NCBI RefSeq assembly: GCF_017052465.1
Contig: NZ_JAFHKT010000143.1
Coordinates: forward strand, 1 to 64,000
DNA from: Arthrobacter pascens
Lineage (GTDB): Bacteria > Actinomycetota > Actinomycetes > Actinomycetales > Micrococcaceae
Length of the DNA: 64,000 bases
Reading direction: 5' to 3'
Under the pieces are notes generated by a model, which was not told the origin of the DNA, searched no databases, and saw nothing but the letters and a program-made list of their open reading frames with translations. The position numbers and the translations under genes were made by a program. Shown here piece after piece: positions 7,773 through 18,963 of the stretch; position 1 is the stretch's first letter; every line of letters starts with the position of its first letter.

Positions 7773-9245
7773 ATGTCAGCACATGCTTCCCCGCTCGCTC
7801 CGGACTGGCTGGCCCTGCCGGCGGACCTGAACGCACTCCACGAGCCCATGTGGGCTGCCGGAGTCGGGCGGAATTCCGACGGCGAACTGGCCGTTGACGG
7901 GATTCCGGTCAGTAAGCTCAAGGAACAGTTCGGGACGCCGCTGTTCATCATGAGCGAGTCGGACTTCCGCGCCCGCGCCCGCTCCTTCAAGGATGCCTTT
8001 GACGAGGCCTTTGCCGACATCTGCGGGGGAGTGGATGTCTACTACGCCGGCAAGTCCTTCCTCTGCTCCGCTGTGGCCCGGTGGGTGGCTGAAGAGGGCC
8101 TGCGCCTGGACACCTGTTCCGGCGGTGAACTTGCGGTGGCCGCCCGTGCGGGCATCGACGGTGCCGAGCTCAGCCTGCACGGCAACAACAAGTCCGACGC
8201 CGAGATCAACCGGGCACTGGACATGAAGCTCGGCCGCATTGTGGTGGACAGCCTGGACGAGCTGGAGCGAGTGGCCAAAATCGCGTCCGAACGGGGCGAA
8301 ACGGCCAAGGTCATGCTGCGCCTGACGCCTGGGGTGCATGCCCACACGCATGAATTCATCGCCACGGCCCATGAAGACCAGAAGTTCGGCCTATCCATGG
8401 CCGGTGACTCCACTGACCAGGCAGGCCTCTCGGCGGCCGAGGAAGCCGTCGCCGCGGCAACAAGCTACGCCAGCATCGAACTGCTCGGCCTGCACTGCCA
8501 CATCGGCTCGCAGATCTTCGAACCCGACGGGTTTGCCCTCGCCGCGGTGAAGCTTCTGGGCTTCCTGGCGGAGATGCAGGCGAAGTACTCGATCCGCCTT
8601 CCCGAACTCGATCTCGGTGGAGGCTACGGCATCGCGTACACGCCGGTTGACACGCCGCGGCCGCCGGCCGACATCGCGCAGGCGATGGCCGCCGTCGTCC
8701 GTTCGCAGTGCGCTGAGCTGGGCATTGCCGCGCCGCGGATTTCGATCGAACCGGGACGGGCCATCGTTGGCCCGAGTACCTTCACGCTGTACGAAGTGGG
8801 CACCCGGAAGACCGTCCGCGTGGATGCTCCGGCCGCCGGCGACGCCGCAACACCGGAAACAGGGGGAGAAAACGTTACGCACCCCCGCCGCTATGTGTCG
8901 GTGGACGGCGGCATGAGTGACAACGCCCGCCCGGTGCTCTACGACGCGGATTATTCCGCGATCCTCGCCTCGAGGGCCTCCGCCGCGGCGCCGCAGCTGT
9001 CCCGCGTAGTGGGCAAACATTGCGAGAGCGGCGACATAGTTGTTAGAGATGTATATCTGCCCGAGGACGTGGCAGCCGGTGATCTGCTCGCTGTACCGGG
9101 GACCGGCGCCTACTGCTGGGCCCTGTCAAGCAACTACAACTATCTGGCCCGGCCGGGCGTTGTCGCTGTGCGCGACGGATCTCCCCGGCTGATTGTCCGC
9201 GGGGAAACCGAAGAAGATCTGCTGAACCGCGACATGGGAGCCTGA
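7773..9245 (+). CDS. lysA: Diaminopimelate decarboxylase
   Basis: This 490-residue PLP enzyme performs the last step of lysine synthesis, meso-DAP to lysine. The PLP lysine is Lys94 in YYAGKSF; later motifs include LHCHIGSQIFE, LGGGYGIAY, EPGRAIVG and the C-terminal GAYCWALSSNYN. The start at 7773 is chosen because GGAG lies 8 nt upstream; the in-frame ATG at 7755 has no such site. The TGA stop directly abuts the ATG of hom. Confidence 0.96.
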   Translation: MSAHASPLAPDWLALPADLNALHEPMWAAGVGRNSDGELAVDGIPVSKLKEQFGTPLFIMSESDFRARARSFKDAFDEAFADICGGVDVYYAGKSFLCSAVARWVAEEGLRLDTCSGGELAVAARAGIDGAELSLHGNNKSDAEINRALDMKLGRIVVDSLDELERVAKIASERGETAKVMLRLTPGVHAHTHEFIATAHEDQKFGLSMAGDSTDQAGLSAAEEAVAAATSYASIELLGLHCHIGSQIFEPDGFALAAVKLLGFLAEMQAKYSIRLPELDLGGGYGIAYTPVDTPRPPADIAQAMAAVVRSQCAELGIAAPRISIEPGRAIVGPSTFTLYEVGTRKTVRVDAPAAGDAATPETGGENVTHPRRYVSVDGGMSDNARPVLYDADYSAILASRASAAAPQLSRVVGKHCESGDIVVRDVYLPEDVAAGDLLAVPGTGAYCWALSSNYNYLARPGVVAVRDGSPRLIVRGETEEDLLNRDMGA

Positions 9246-10562
9246 ATGACTGAATTGCGAACCCTGAAAGTGGCCCTGCTGGGCTGTGGCAACGTCGGGG
9301 CTCAGGTGGCGCGGATTCTCATGGACGACGCCGACACCCTGGCGTCCCGCACGGGTGCCCACCTGCAGCTCGCCGGCATCGCCGTGCGCAACATCGACGC
9401 CGAGCGTGAAGTGGACCTTCCGCGCGACCTGTTCACCACGGATGCCGAAACCCTGGTCAAGGACGCCGACCTCGTCATCGAGCTGATGGGCGGCCTGGAG
9501 CCGGCCCGGTCCCTGATCCTCGCGGCCATCCAGAACGGCGCCAGCGTCGTCACGGGCAACAAGGCCCTCCTTGCCGCCGACGGCCCCGCGCTGTACGAAG
9601 AGGCGGACAAGGCCGGCGTCGAGCTGTCCTACGAAGCTGCCGTGGCGGGAGCCATCCCGATCCTGCGCCCGATCCGCGACAGCCTGTCCGGGGACCGGAT
9701 CACCCGCGTCCTGGGCATAGTCAACGGCACCACCAACTTTATCCTCGACCAGATGGACAGCACGGGCGCCCAGTTCGCGGACGCCCTTGCCGAGGCACAG
9801 CGGCTGGGCTACGCCGAGGCCGATCCCACCGCCGACGTCGAAGGCCTTGACGCGGCAGCCAAGGCTGCCATCCTTGCGTCGCTTTCCTTCCACACGCGGT
9901 TCGACCTGGCCAACGTGCACTGCGAGGGCATCACCGGCGTCAGCGCTGCTGACATCGCCGCGGCCAAGGAAGCAGGGTTCGTCATCAAGCTGCTGGCCAT
10001 TGCCGAGCAGCTGACAGATGCCGACGGCGACGACGGCGTCTCGGTGCGGGTGCACCCCACGCTGCTGCCCCGGGAACACCCCCTCGCTGCCGTCCGCGGG
10101 GCCTTCAATGCGGTCTTTATTGAGGCCGAGAACGCCGGGGAACTCATGTTCTACGGCCAGGGCGCCGGCGGAACGCCGACGGCGTCCGCCGTGCTGGGCG
10201 ACCTCGTGTCGGCCGCCCGCAGGATTGTCCTGGGCGGACCGGGCCGCATCGAGTCCACCACCGGGCACGTTCCGGCATTCCCCATCGACGCCGTCACCAC
10301 CAGCTATTACATCGGACTGGACGTTGCCGACCAGCCCGGCGTACTGGCGAGGATCGCCCAGCTGTTTGCCGAGCACGGCGTGTCCATCGAGATCATGCGC
10401 CAGACGATCCACCGTGATGCCGACTCCAACGTGGAATCGGCGGAACTGCGGATCGTCACGCACCGCGCAAGCGAAGCTGCGCTGGCAGCAACCGTCAAGG
10501 CCGTCAAGGGCCTGGACGTCATCAATTCCGTTACATCCGTACTTCGGGTAGAAGGAGTCTAA
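9246..10562 (+). CDS. hom: Homoserine dehydrogenase
   Basis: This 438-residue enzyme reduces aspartate semialdehyde to homoserine, feeding threonine and methionine synthesis. It has the N-terminal nucleotide-binding LLGCGNVGAQVARIL, the catalytic region with NGTTNFILDQM, and a C-terminal ACT domain (GLDVADQPGVLARIAQLF) for probable threonine feedback. It begins at the base after the lysA stop, and thrC begins at the base after its TAA. Confidence 0.97.
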   Translation: MTELRTLKVALLGCGNVGAQVARILMDDADTLASRTGAHLQLAGIAVRNIDAEREVDLPRDLFTTDAETLVKDADLVIELMGGLEPARSLILAAIQNGASVVTGNKALLAADGPALYEEADKAGVELSYEAAVAGAIPILRPIRDSLSGDRITRVLGIVNGTTNFILDQMDSTGAQFADALAEAQRLGYAEADPTADVEGLDAAAKAAILASLSFHTRFDLANVHCEGITGVSAADIAAAKEAGFVIKLLAIAEQLTDADGDDGVSVRVHPTLLPREHPLAAVRGAFNAVFIEAENAGELMFYGQGAGGTPTASAVLGDLVSAARRIVLGGPGRIESTTGHVPAFPIDAVTTSYYIGLDVADQPGVLARIAQLFAEHGVSIEIMRQTIHRDADSNVESAELRIVTHRASEAALAATVKAVKGLDVINSVTSVLRVEGV

Positions 10563-11669
10563 GTGGCTCACCAATGGCGCGGAGTCATCCGCGAATACGC
10601 TGATCGTTTGCCCGTAACGGAAAGCACCAAGGTCATCACCCTGGGCGAGGGCGGAACGCCGCTGGTCCACGCGCAGAAGCTCTCAGAGCTGACCGGCTCA
10701 GAGGTGTACCTCAAGGTGGAAGGCATGAACCCCACCGGTTCCTTCAAGGACCGCGGCATGACCATGGCCATGACCGCCGCCGTGGAATCCGGAGCCAAGG
10801 CCGTGGTGTGCGCCTCCACGGGCAACACGTCCGCGTCTGCGGCCGCCTACGCCACGGCCGCAGGCCTGAAGTGCGCAGTGCTGGTGCCCGAAGGCAAGAT
10901 CTCCATGGGCAAGCTCAGCCAGGCGATCGCCCACGGCGCCACCCTGTTGCAGGTGGACGGCAACTTCGACAACTGCCTCGACATCGCCCGCAAGCTTGGC
11001 GAGTCCTACCCGGTCTTCCTGGTGAACTCGGTCAACCCTGCCCGCATCCAGGGACAGAAGACCGGAGCCTTCGAAATCGTCGATGCCCTCGGCGACGCGC
11101 CGGACATCCACGTGCTGCCCGTCGGCAATGCTGGCAACATCACCGCGTACTGGAAGGGCTACAAGGAATACTCGGCGCCGTTCGAATCCGCGACAGCCGG
11201 CACCCTTCCGGCTGTTTCCACCCGGACGCCGCGGATGTGGGGCTTCCAGGCCGCGGGTGCCGCCCCGTTTGTGGCCGGCCACCCCATCACCGAGCCGGAC
11301 ACCATTGCCACCGCCATCCGCATCGGCAACCCCGCCTCCTGGGACGGCGCCATCGCCGCCCGTGACGAATCCGGCGGCTTCATCGAGGCCGTCACGGACG
11401 ACGAAATCCTGGCAGCCCACCGCTGGCTCTCCTCCAAGGAGGGCGTCTTCGTAGAGCCCGGCTCCGCCGCCGGCGTCGCGGGCCTCCTCAAGAAGCACGC
11501 GGCCGGCGAGGTCCCTTCGGGCAAGACCATCGTCATCACCGTCACCGGCCACGGACTGAAGGACCCGCAGTGGGCCCTGCGGACCGAAGACGGCAGCGAC
11601 GTCCAGCCCGTGAAGGTATCCAACGACGTTGTCACGGTTGCCGCCGAACTGGGACTGGAAGACAAATAG
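10563..11669 (+). CDS. thrC: Threonine synthase
   Basis: This 368-residue PLP-dependent enzyme converts O-phosphohomoserine to threonine. The PLP lysine is Lys62 in [10 protein letters not shown], and [15 protein letters not shown] is the phosphate-binding segment. It starts with GTG immediately after the hom stop codon and lies just ahead of thrB. The short length is typical of the actinobacterial form. Confidence 0.97.
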   Translation: MAHQWRGVIREYADRLPVTESTKVITLGEGGTPLVHAQKLSELTGSEVYLKVEGMNPTGSFKDRGMTMAMTAAVESGAKAVVCASTGNTSASAAAYATAAGLKCAVLVPEGKISMGKLSQAIAHGATLLQVDGNFDNCLDIARKLGESYPVFLVNSVNPARIQGQKTGAFEIVDALGDAPDIHVLPVGNAGNITAYWKGYKEYSAPFESATAGTLPAVSTRTPRMWGFQAAGAAPFVAGHPITEPDTIATAIRIGNPASWDGAIAARDESGGFIEAVTDDEILAAHRWLSSKEGVFVEPGSAAGVAGLLKKHAAGEVPSGKTIVITVTGHGLKDPQWALRTEDGSDVQPVKVSNDVVTVAAELGLEDK

Positions 11670-11680
11670 CCTTGGAAACC

Positions 11681-12646
11681 ATGCTGCCGCAAACCGCCCA
11701 GCTGCCCGCCATTCAGGGCGGGCAGCAGGTCACTGTCCGGGTCCCCGCCACGAGCGCGAACCTTGGGCCCGGCTATGACAGCCTCGGCCTGGCCCTGACC
11801 CTGCACGACACCCTGACCGTGGAGAGCCTGGACAGCGGTGAGCTGCTCTTCGAGCTCAGCGGTGAAGGCGCAGAGTCCCTGCCGCGAGACGCCAGCCACC
11901 TGGTGGTGCGCGCCATGAACGCCGCCTTCGAGCGCCTCGGCTACCGGCACAACGGGCTGAAGATCACGGCGGAAAACGTCAGCCCGCACGGCCGCGGCCT
12001 GGGTTCCTCGGCAGCCGCAGTGGTGGCCGCCGTTACGGCAGCGAACGCCCTGCTCCCCTCGGGCGAGCAGCAGGACCGGAACTGGATCCTCCAGCTGACC
12101 AGCGAAATGGAGGGGCACCCGGACAACGTCGCCCCGGCGATTTTCGGCGGGCTGGCGCTGTCGTGGCAGGACAGTGACCAGTACAGCAGCACCTGCGCCA
12201 CGGTGAACGATGCCGTCATCCCCATCGTGGCCGTACCGGACTATGAACTGTCCACGGAAGCCGCACGTGCCCTGCTGCCGGCGTCGGTGGGCCACCACGC
12301 CGCGGCCATGAACTCCGGCCGCGCCGCACTCCTCATCCACGCCCTGACGGACAAGCCGGAACTGCTGCTTGCCGGCACCGAAGACTTCCTGCACCAGAGC
12401 TACCGTGCGGAGGCAATGCGGCCCAGTGCCGCGCTCATCAAGGCGCTGCGCCAAGCCGGGCACGCCGCCGTCGTTTCCGGGGCAGGGCCTACCGTCCTGG
12501 TGCTCGCCAACGGCGAGGCGGAAGCCGCGGATGTGCTGCAGTTCATCGATTCGTTTACCGCGGCCAACACGCCTGATATCAACTGGCGCGTGATGAAGCT
12601 GGCAGTGGACGTCGAAGGTGCTAAAGTGGGAGTGCACCGGCGGTAA
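11681..12646 (+). CDS. thrB: Homoserine kinase
   Basis: This 321-residue GHMP-family kinase phosphorylates homoserine. It has VRVPATSANLGPGYDSLGLA at the N-terminus and the ATP-binding SPHGRGLGSSAAAVVAA motif. The ATG at 11681 is preferred; an in-frame TTG at 11672 would add three residues. thrC ends 11 nt upstream. This is the last gene of the argS-thrB run, and the frame closes ahead of the long rho leader. Confidence 0.95.
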   Translation: MLPQTAQLPAIQGGQQVTVRVPATSANLGPGYDSLGLALTLHDTLTVESLDSGELLFELSGEGAESLPRDASHLVVRAMNAAFERLGYRHNGLKITAENVSPHGRGLGSSAAAVVAAVTAANALLPSGEQQDRNWILQLTSEMEGHPDNVAPAIFGGLALSWQDSDQYSSTCATVNDAVIPIVAVPDYELSTEAARALLPASVGHHAAAMNSGRAALLIHALTDKPELLLAGTEDFLHQSYRAEAMRPSAALIKALRQAGHAAVVSGAGPTVLVLANGEAEAADVLQFIDSFTAANTPDINWRVMKLAVDVEGAKVGVHRR

Positions 12647-13048
12647 ACCCGCATTCAGTCACCGCAGTTTATGCAGTCAACAGCGACTCTGCAGTCAAGG
12701 GGCCCTGCAGCCAAAGACCGTGCAGTCAAAGAACCTGATGATCGGCCATGTTGCCTATCCTGGTCCGGACCTGCATAGATCTGCTGCTGCTTCGTCTTAG
12801 TAATGCGCAGTATTTTCCGGTGCCGCCTCCTTGGCCTGACCCGGGGCCCACAGAAAACATTCTGTTCCCTGAACCGTCAGTCCGACGCCCCACCGTATTA
12901 CGGAGCGTTGAAGGCGATCAGTATCCGGCCCTGCCGCGAATTCCATCCGGCAAGGCCGAAATCCCGGCTGCAGATCTGAACTGCAGCCCAGATCAAATCA
13001 TCGCGTCCAGCTCCCAGTCTGGACGCCGTCGAGGGGGAAGGATCCTTC
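12647..13048 (+). promoter_or_regulatory. Long rho leader / intergenic region
   Basis: This 402-bp stretch has no convincing gene. It holds a cluster of TGCAGTCAA repeats at its left end, a weak promoter-like TTGCCT...CATAGAT around 12752-12780, a TAGTAAT box near 12799, and a small CAGAA/TTCTG hairpin near 12855. AAGGAT precedes the rho GTG. A long leader fits autoregulation of rho by its own product, which is known in other bacteria. Here that is inference. Confidence 0.5.
12672..12729 (+). repeat. Four short direct repeats in rho leader
   Basis: TGCAGTCAA begins at 12672, 12690 and 12721, with TGCAGCCAA at 12706. The spacings are 18, 16 and 15 bp. A fifth partial copy, ATTCAGTCA, lies at 12653. 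The units are too short and too close for a CRISPR array. Confidence 0.75.
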
Positions 13049-15190
<2,142 letters not shown>

Positions 15191-15199
15191 CTGGCTTTA

Positions 15200-15315
15200 G
15201 CCGCTCAAAATATGCCGGCCCCGCCCCTACGCCGGGTGGCTTCCGATCTACGATCGTCAGCCACCCGGCTCCGGCAGGCCCGAAGCCACTCCCTGGCCGG
15301 CATATTTTGAGCGGC
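15200..15315. repeat. Nested perfect inverted repeat between rho and prfA
   Basis: Outer arms of 21 bp at 15200-15220 and 15295-15315 are exact reverse complements (arm starts GCCGCTCAAAATATGCCGG). Inside lies a second perfect 11-bp stem, GCCGGGTGGCT (15231-15241) with AGCCACCCGGC (15259-15269). The RNA would form a long branched hairpin. There is no long T-tract, so it may be a terminator, an RNA-processing element, or a small REP/MITE-like element. Confidence 0.85.
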
Positions 15316-15382
15316 TTCTCTGTTTGCCCACCTTCGTCGCCGCATTATTAGACTTGGTTACAAGTCGAAAGAGGTTTTGAAA

Positions 15383-16456
15383 ATGTTTGAGTCCGTACAG
15401 GGCCTGCTTGATGAGCATGATGCTATTCAGGCCCAGCTTGGGGATCCGGCTGTTTATGCTGACCAGAAGCTGGCGCGCAAGCTGGGGCGGCGGTCTGCGC
15501 AGCTTAACGGCATTGTGGAGGCCTACCACAAGTGGCACGGAATCCAGGATGACCTTGCTGCCGCCAAGGAAATGGCTGCTGAGGACCCCGAGTTCGCTGC
15601 CGAGGTTCCCGAACTTGAGGCTGCCCTCGAAACGACTGCCGCGAAGCTCCGCCGGCTGCTCATTCCCCGCGACCCCGATGATGCCCGCAACGTGATCCTT
15701 GAGGTCAAGGGCGGCGAAGGCGGCGACGAGGCCGCGCTGTTCGCCGGTGACCTCCTGCGCATGTACACCCGCTATGCGGAGTCGCGCGGCTGGAAGACCG
15801 AAATCATCTCCGCGACAGAATCCGACCTGGGCGGCTACAAGGACGTCCAGGTGGCCGTCAAGGGCAGCTCGAACGACCCCGCCGAAGGTGTCTACGCGCG
15901 CCTGAAGTTCGAGGGCGGCGTGCACCGCGTGCAGCGCGTGCCCGTCACCGAGTCGCAGGGCCGCATCCACACCTCGGCCGCCGGCGTGCTGGTCCTTCCC
16001 GAAGTGGACGAGCCGGAAGAGCTCGAAATCAACCAGAACGACCTCAAGATCGACGTCTACCGCTCGTCGGGACCCGGCGGCCAGTCCGTCAACACCACTG
16101 ACTCCGCCGTGCGAATCACGCACCTTCCCACCGGCATCGTGGTGGCCATGCAGAACGAGAAGTCGCAGCTGCAGAACCGCGAAGCAGGCATGCGCGTCCT
16201 CCGCGCCCGGATCCTGGCGCACCAGCAGGAACAGATCGACGCCGAGAACTCGGCCCAGCGGAAGTCCCAGATCCGCACCATGGACCGCTCCGAGCGGATC
16301 CGCACCTACAACTACCCCGAAAACCGGATCGCTGACCACCGCACCGGATACAAGGCGTACAACCTGGACCAGGTCATGAACGGCGATCTCGAACCGGTGA
16401 TCCAGTCGGCCATCGAGATGGACGAGCAGGCACGCCTGGACGCCATCGGCGACTAG
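15383..16456 (+). CDS. prfA: Peptide chain release factor 1
   Basis: This 357-residue RF1 reads UAA/UAG stop codons. The catalytic GGQ lies in [17 protein letters not shown] at about residue 230, and its Gln is the target of PrmC encoded next door. The ATG at 15383 is chosen because AAAGAGG lies 8 nt upstream. An in-frame TTG at 15377 is less likely. prmC follows after 18 nt. Confidence 0.96.
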   Translation: MFESVQGLLDEHDAIQAQLGDPAVYADQKLARKLGRRSAQLNGIVEAYHKWHGIQDDLAAAKEMAAEDPEFAAEVPELEAALETTAAKLRRLLIPRDPDDARNVILEVKGGEGGDEAALFAGDLLRMYTRYAESRGWKTEIISATESDLGGYKDVQVAVKGSSNDPAEGVYARLKFEGGVHRVQRVPVTESQGRIHTSAAGVLVLPEVDEPEELEINQNDLKIDVYRSSGPGGQSVNTTDSAVRITHLPTGIVVAMQNEKSQLQNREAGMRVLRARILAHQQEQIDAENSAQRKSQIRTMDRSERIRTYNYPENRIADHRTGYKAYNLDQVMNGDLEPVIQSAIEMDEQARLDAIGD

Positions 16457-16474
16457 CCGGAACCGCCGAACCAG

Positions 16475-17374
16475 ATGACCTCCGAGCAAGATTTGGCCCA
16501 GCCGGGGCAGTCACTTGGCGACGCCGTCCGCGAGGCCGCGGGACTACTGGCCGATGCCGGGGTTCCCAGCCCCAGGGTCGATGCCGAACTGCTGGCAGAC
16601 CACCTGCTGGGCGTCGGGCTGGGCCGGCTGCGGTCCATGATGCTGGGCGATGCGCCTGCGCCTGAGGGCTACGCGGAACTGGTGGCCGAGCGGGCCCGCC
16701 GCATTCCGCTGCAGCACATCACCGGCGTCGCGCATTTCCGCTACCTTCAACTGGCCGTGGGCCCGGGCGTCTTCATTCCCCGCCCGGAAACGGAGTCCGT
16801 GGTCCAGCTGGTCATCGACCGGCTCCGGGAACTGGTCCGGGCGGGTGTTGCCCGGCCCAAGGTGGTGGATCTCGGCACAGGGTCCGGGGCCATCGCGGGG
16901 TCAGTGGCCCATGAGGTGCCGGAGGCGGAAGTGCATGCGGTGGAGTTCAGCGAGTTCGCCCATGCCTGGGCGGCCAAGAACCTCCAGCCCCTGGGAGTCA
17001 GCCTCGTTCGCGGGGACCTGCGGGACGCCCTGCCGGAACTCAACGGAACCTTCGATGTCGTGGTGTCCAACCCGCCCTACATTCCCGCCGAGGCCATTCC
17101 GAACGAACCTGAAGTAGCCCTGCACGACCCTCCCGAAGCGCTCTACGGCGGGGGAGCGGACGGCATGGAACTTCCGACGGCGGCTGCCGCCTCTGCGGCG
17201 CGGCTGCTGGTTCGCGGGGGGTACTTCGTGATGGAACACGCCGAAGTCCAGGCCCGCTGGATCGCGGCCATGCTGTCCGGAACGGGACGGTGGACAGATG
17301 TCACCACGCACTTGGACCTCAACGGCAAGGAACGCGCAACCAGTGCCGTCCTCGCCATGTCCGGCGCGGAGTAA
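16475..17374 (+). CDS. prmC: Release factor N5-glutamine methyltransferase
   Basis: This 299-residue SAM-dependent enzyme methylates the GGQ glutamine of release factors. It has the SAM-binding VVDLGTGSGAIAGSVA and the NPPY motif VVSNPPYIP (Asn near 198), which recognises the glutamine amide. It lies directly after its substrate gene prfA and 15 nt before tsaC. Confidence 0.95.
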   Translation: MTSEQDLAQPGQSLGDAVREAAGLLADAGVPSPRVDAELLADHLLGVGLGRLRSMMLGDAPAPEGYAELVAERARRIPLQHITGVAHFRYLQLAVGPGVFIPRPETESVVQLVIDRLRELVRAGVARPKVVDLGTGSGAIAGSVAHEVPEAEVHAVEFSEFAHAWAAKNLQPLGVSLVRGDLRDALPELNGTFDVVVSNPPYIPAEAIPNEPEVALHDPPEALYGGGADGMELPTAAAASAARLLVRGGYFVMEHAEVQARWIAAMLSGTGRWTDVTTHLDLNGKERATSAVLAMSGAE

Positions 17375-17389
17375 TGAAAGAATAAGGCA

Positions 17390-18169
17390 GTGACCACTAC
17401 CTATAACTGCATGTCCGACGATGAGCGCACCGCAGGACTGGCTCACGCACGGCGTGCCATCCTTGAGAAGAAGTGCGTGGTGTTTCCCACGGATACCGTC
17501 TACGGGATCGCCGCGGACGCGTTTTCGCCGCAGGCCGTCACCATGCTGCTTGCTTCCAAGGGCCGCAGCCGGAGCATGCCGCCTCCCGTGCTGATGCCGC
17601 GCCTCAACGCACTGGACGGTCTGGCCACAGATGTGTTTCCCGAGGCGCGCCAGCTGGCTGAGGCCTTCTGGCCCGGGGGACTGACGCTCATCCTGCACGC
17701 CCAGCCCTCGCTGGACTGGGACCTGGGGGACACCAAGGGAACCGTGGCCCTCAGGATTCCGGCCGATGAAGTTGCACAGGAGCTGCTGACCCTCACCGGC
17801 CCGTTGGCCGTATCGTCCGCCAACAGGACAGGGCAGGCACCCGCGCAGACGGCTTTTGAAGCCCAATCCCAGCTCGCCGAGTCCGTTGAGGTCTACCTGG
17901 AAGGCGGATTCCGTCCCGTCGAGGGAACCGATGCGCTGCCGTCCACGATCGTGGACGCCACGTCCCGTCCGCTGCGGGTGGTGCGGGAAGGCGCCGTGAG
18001 CCTTGAACGGCTCCGCGAAGTGGTTCCCGGGCTGCTGGACATTGACGGCAATGCCGCTGAGTCTGACACTGCGGCTGCGGCTGCGGCCGCGGCTGGGGAA
18101 GCGGAGCCTGCCGGCGAGGAACCTGTCGGTGGGGAACCCCAGGGCGACAAAGCGCCCCATGCCGAATGA
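17390..18169 (+). CDS. tsaC: L-threonylcarbamoyladenylate synthase (YrdC/Sua5 family)
   Basis: This 259-residue enzyme makes threonylcarbamoyl-AMP for the t6A37 tRNA modification. The YrdC fold spans about 20-205, with VVFPTDTVYGIAADAF, KGRSRSMPPPVLM and SSANRTGQ. The Sua5 domain is absent. Instead there is an Ala/Glu/Gly-rich, probably disordered tail of about 45 residues. It starts with GTG after AAGGCA. Its TGA overlaps the ATG of the WecG/TagA gene, coupling tRNA modification to a polysaccharide gene. Confidence 0.92.
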   Translation: MTTTYNCMSDDERTAGLAHARRAILEKKCVVFPTDTVYGIAADAFSPQAVTMLLASKGRSRSMPPPVLMPRLNALDGLATDVFPEARQLAEAFWPGGLTLILHAQPSLDWDLGDTKGTVALRIPADEVAQELLTLTGPLAVSSANRTGQAPAQTAFEAQSQLAESVEVYLEGGFRPVEGTDALPSTIVDATSRPLRVVREGAVSLERLREVVPGLLDIDGNAAESDTAAAAAAAAGEAEPAGEEPVGGEPQGDKAPHAE

Positions 18170-18963
18170 TGCTGCAGCGCCAGGCCGTACCTGTCCTGGG
18201 GGTCGACGCCACTCCTCTGGACGTCGCCGGACTCACCGGGGTGCTGAACAGGTTCGTCGCTGACGGAACCACACGGACCGTCGTCGGGCACAACCTCCAC
18301 AGCGTCACGCTGTTCCATTCCGAACCTGAATTCCGCAAATTCTATGAGGACAGCGACGTTGTCCTGATCGACGGCGCCCCCGTGCTGTGGCTGTGGGGGA
18401 GGGGAAAGAACCACTCCGTGCCCGTCATGGACTACCGGCTGGGTTCGACAGACTGGATTCCGGCGTTGGGCGAGGTCGGCGGGCTTGAGCGGATCGCGGT
18501 CCTCGGGGCAGGACCTGTGGCCAATGCACGCGCCGTGGCAAAGCTGCAGAGCATCGTTCCCGGGGCCACGGTTTCCGGCATGCCCGGCGATGGCTGGAAC
18601 GAAGACATCGAGGAGGCGGCAGCAGCGTGGCTCGCGGAGCAGCGGCCCCAGCTGGTGCTCGTTGGCCTGGGCATGCCGCTGCAGGAAGAAGTGCTGCGGC
18701 GCCGCCTCGACTCGCTGCCTCCCGCGGTCTACTGCGCGGTGGGCGGTGCCATCGAACAGATTGCCGGCATCCAAAAGCTGGCCCCGCGCTGGCTTGGCAG
18801 GCTTGGCCTCGAGTGGGCGTGGCGGCTCTTGCTTCACCCGCGGCGCGTTGCGTACCGCGTTCTGGGTGAACCGTGGGTGCTGCTTGGCCTGCTGGTCCGG
18901 CGCCGCCTGCAACGCAGGACGGCAGCGGCCGGCGAGGGATCCTCTAGAACTTCTGGTCCTTGA
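18166..18963 (+). CDS. WecG/TagA/CpsF family glycosyltransferase
   Basis: This 265-residue GT26-family enzyme shows GHNLHSVTLFHSEPEF, DVVLIDGAPVLW, LVGLGMPLQEE and the C-terminal LGRLGLEWAWRLLLHPRR. Family members transfer ManNAc-type sugars onto lipid-linked GlcNAc during teichoic acid or cell-surface polysaccharide synthesis. That fits the WecA-type enzyme encoded nearby. The ATG overlaps the tsaC stop, and the 3' end overlaps the tail of the opposing GT2 gene by 20 bp. The sugar substrate is not predictable. Confidence 0.88.
   Translation: MMLQRQAVPVLGVDATPLDVAGLTGVLNRFVADGTTRTVVGHNLHSVTLFHSEPEFRKFYEDSDVVLIDGAPVLWLWGRGKNHSVPVMDYRLGSTDWIPALGEVGGLERIAVLGAGPVANARAVAKLQSIVPGATVSGMPGDGWNEDIEEAAAAWLAEQRPQLVLVGLGMPLQEEVLRRRLDSLPPAVYCAVGGAIEQIAGIQKLAPRWLGRLGLEWAWRLLLHPRRVAYRVLGEPWVLLGLLVRRRLQRRTAAAGEGSSRTSGP

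Noticed and set aside
9126..10670. 514-codon minus-strand frame across hom
   Set aside because: It mirrors hom codon by codon in the opposite phase and has no recognisable domain.
12672..12729. CRISPR-like array
   Set aside because: The repeats are only 9 bp with 6-9 bp gaps; there is no spacer structure and there are no cas genes.
15191..15382. Hidden rpmE gene between rho and prfA
   Set aside because: The 192-bp gap is shorter than a typical rpmE gene with signals, has stops in all frames, and is taken up by inverted repeats.
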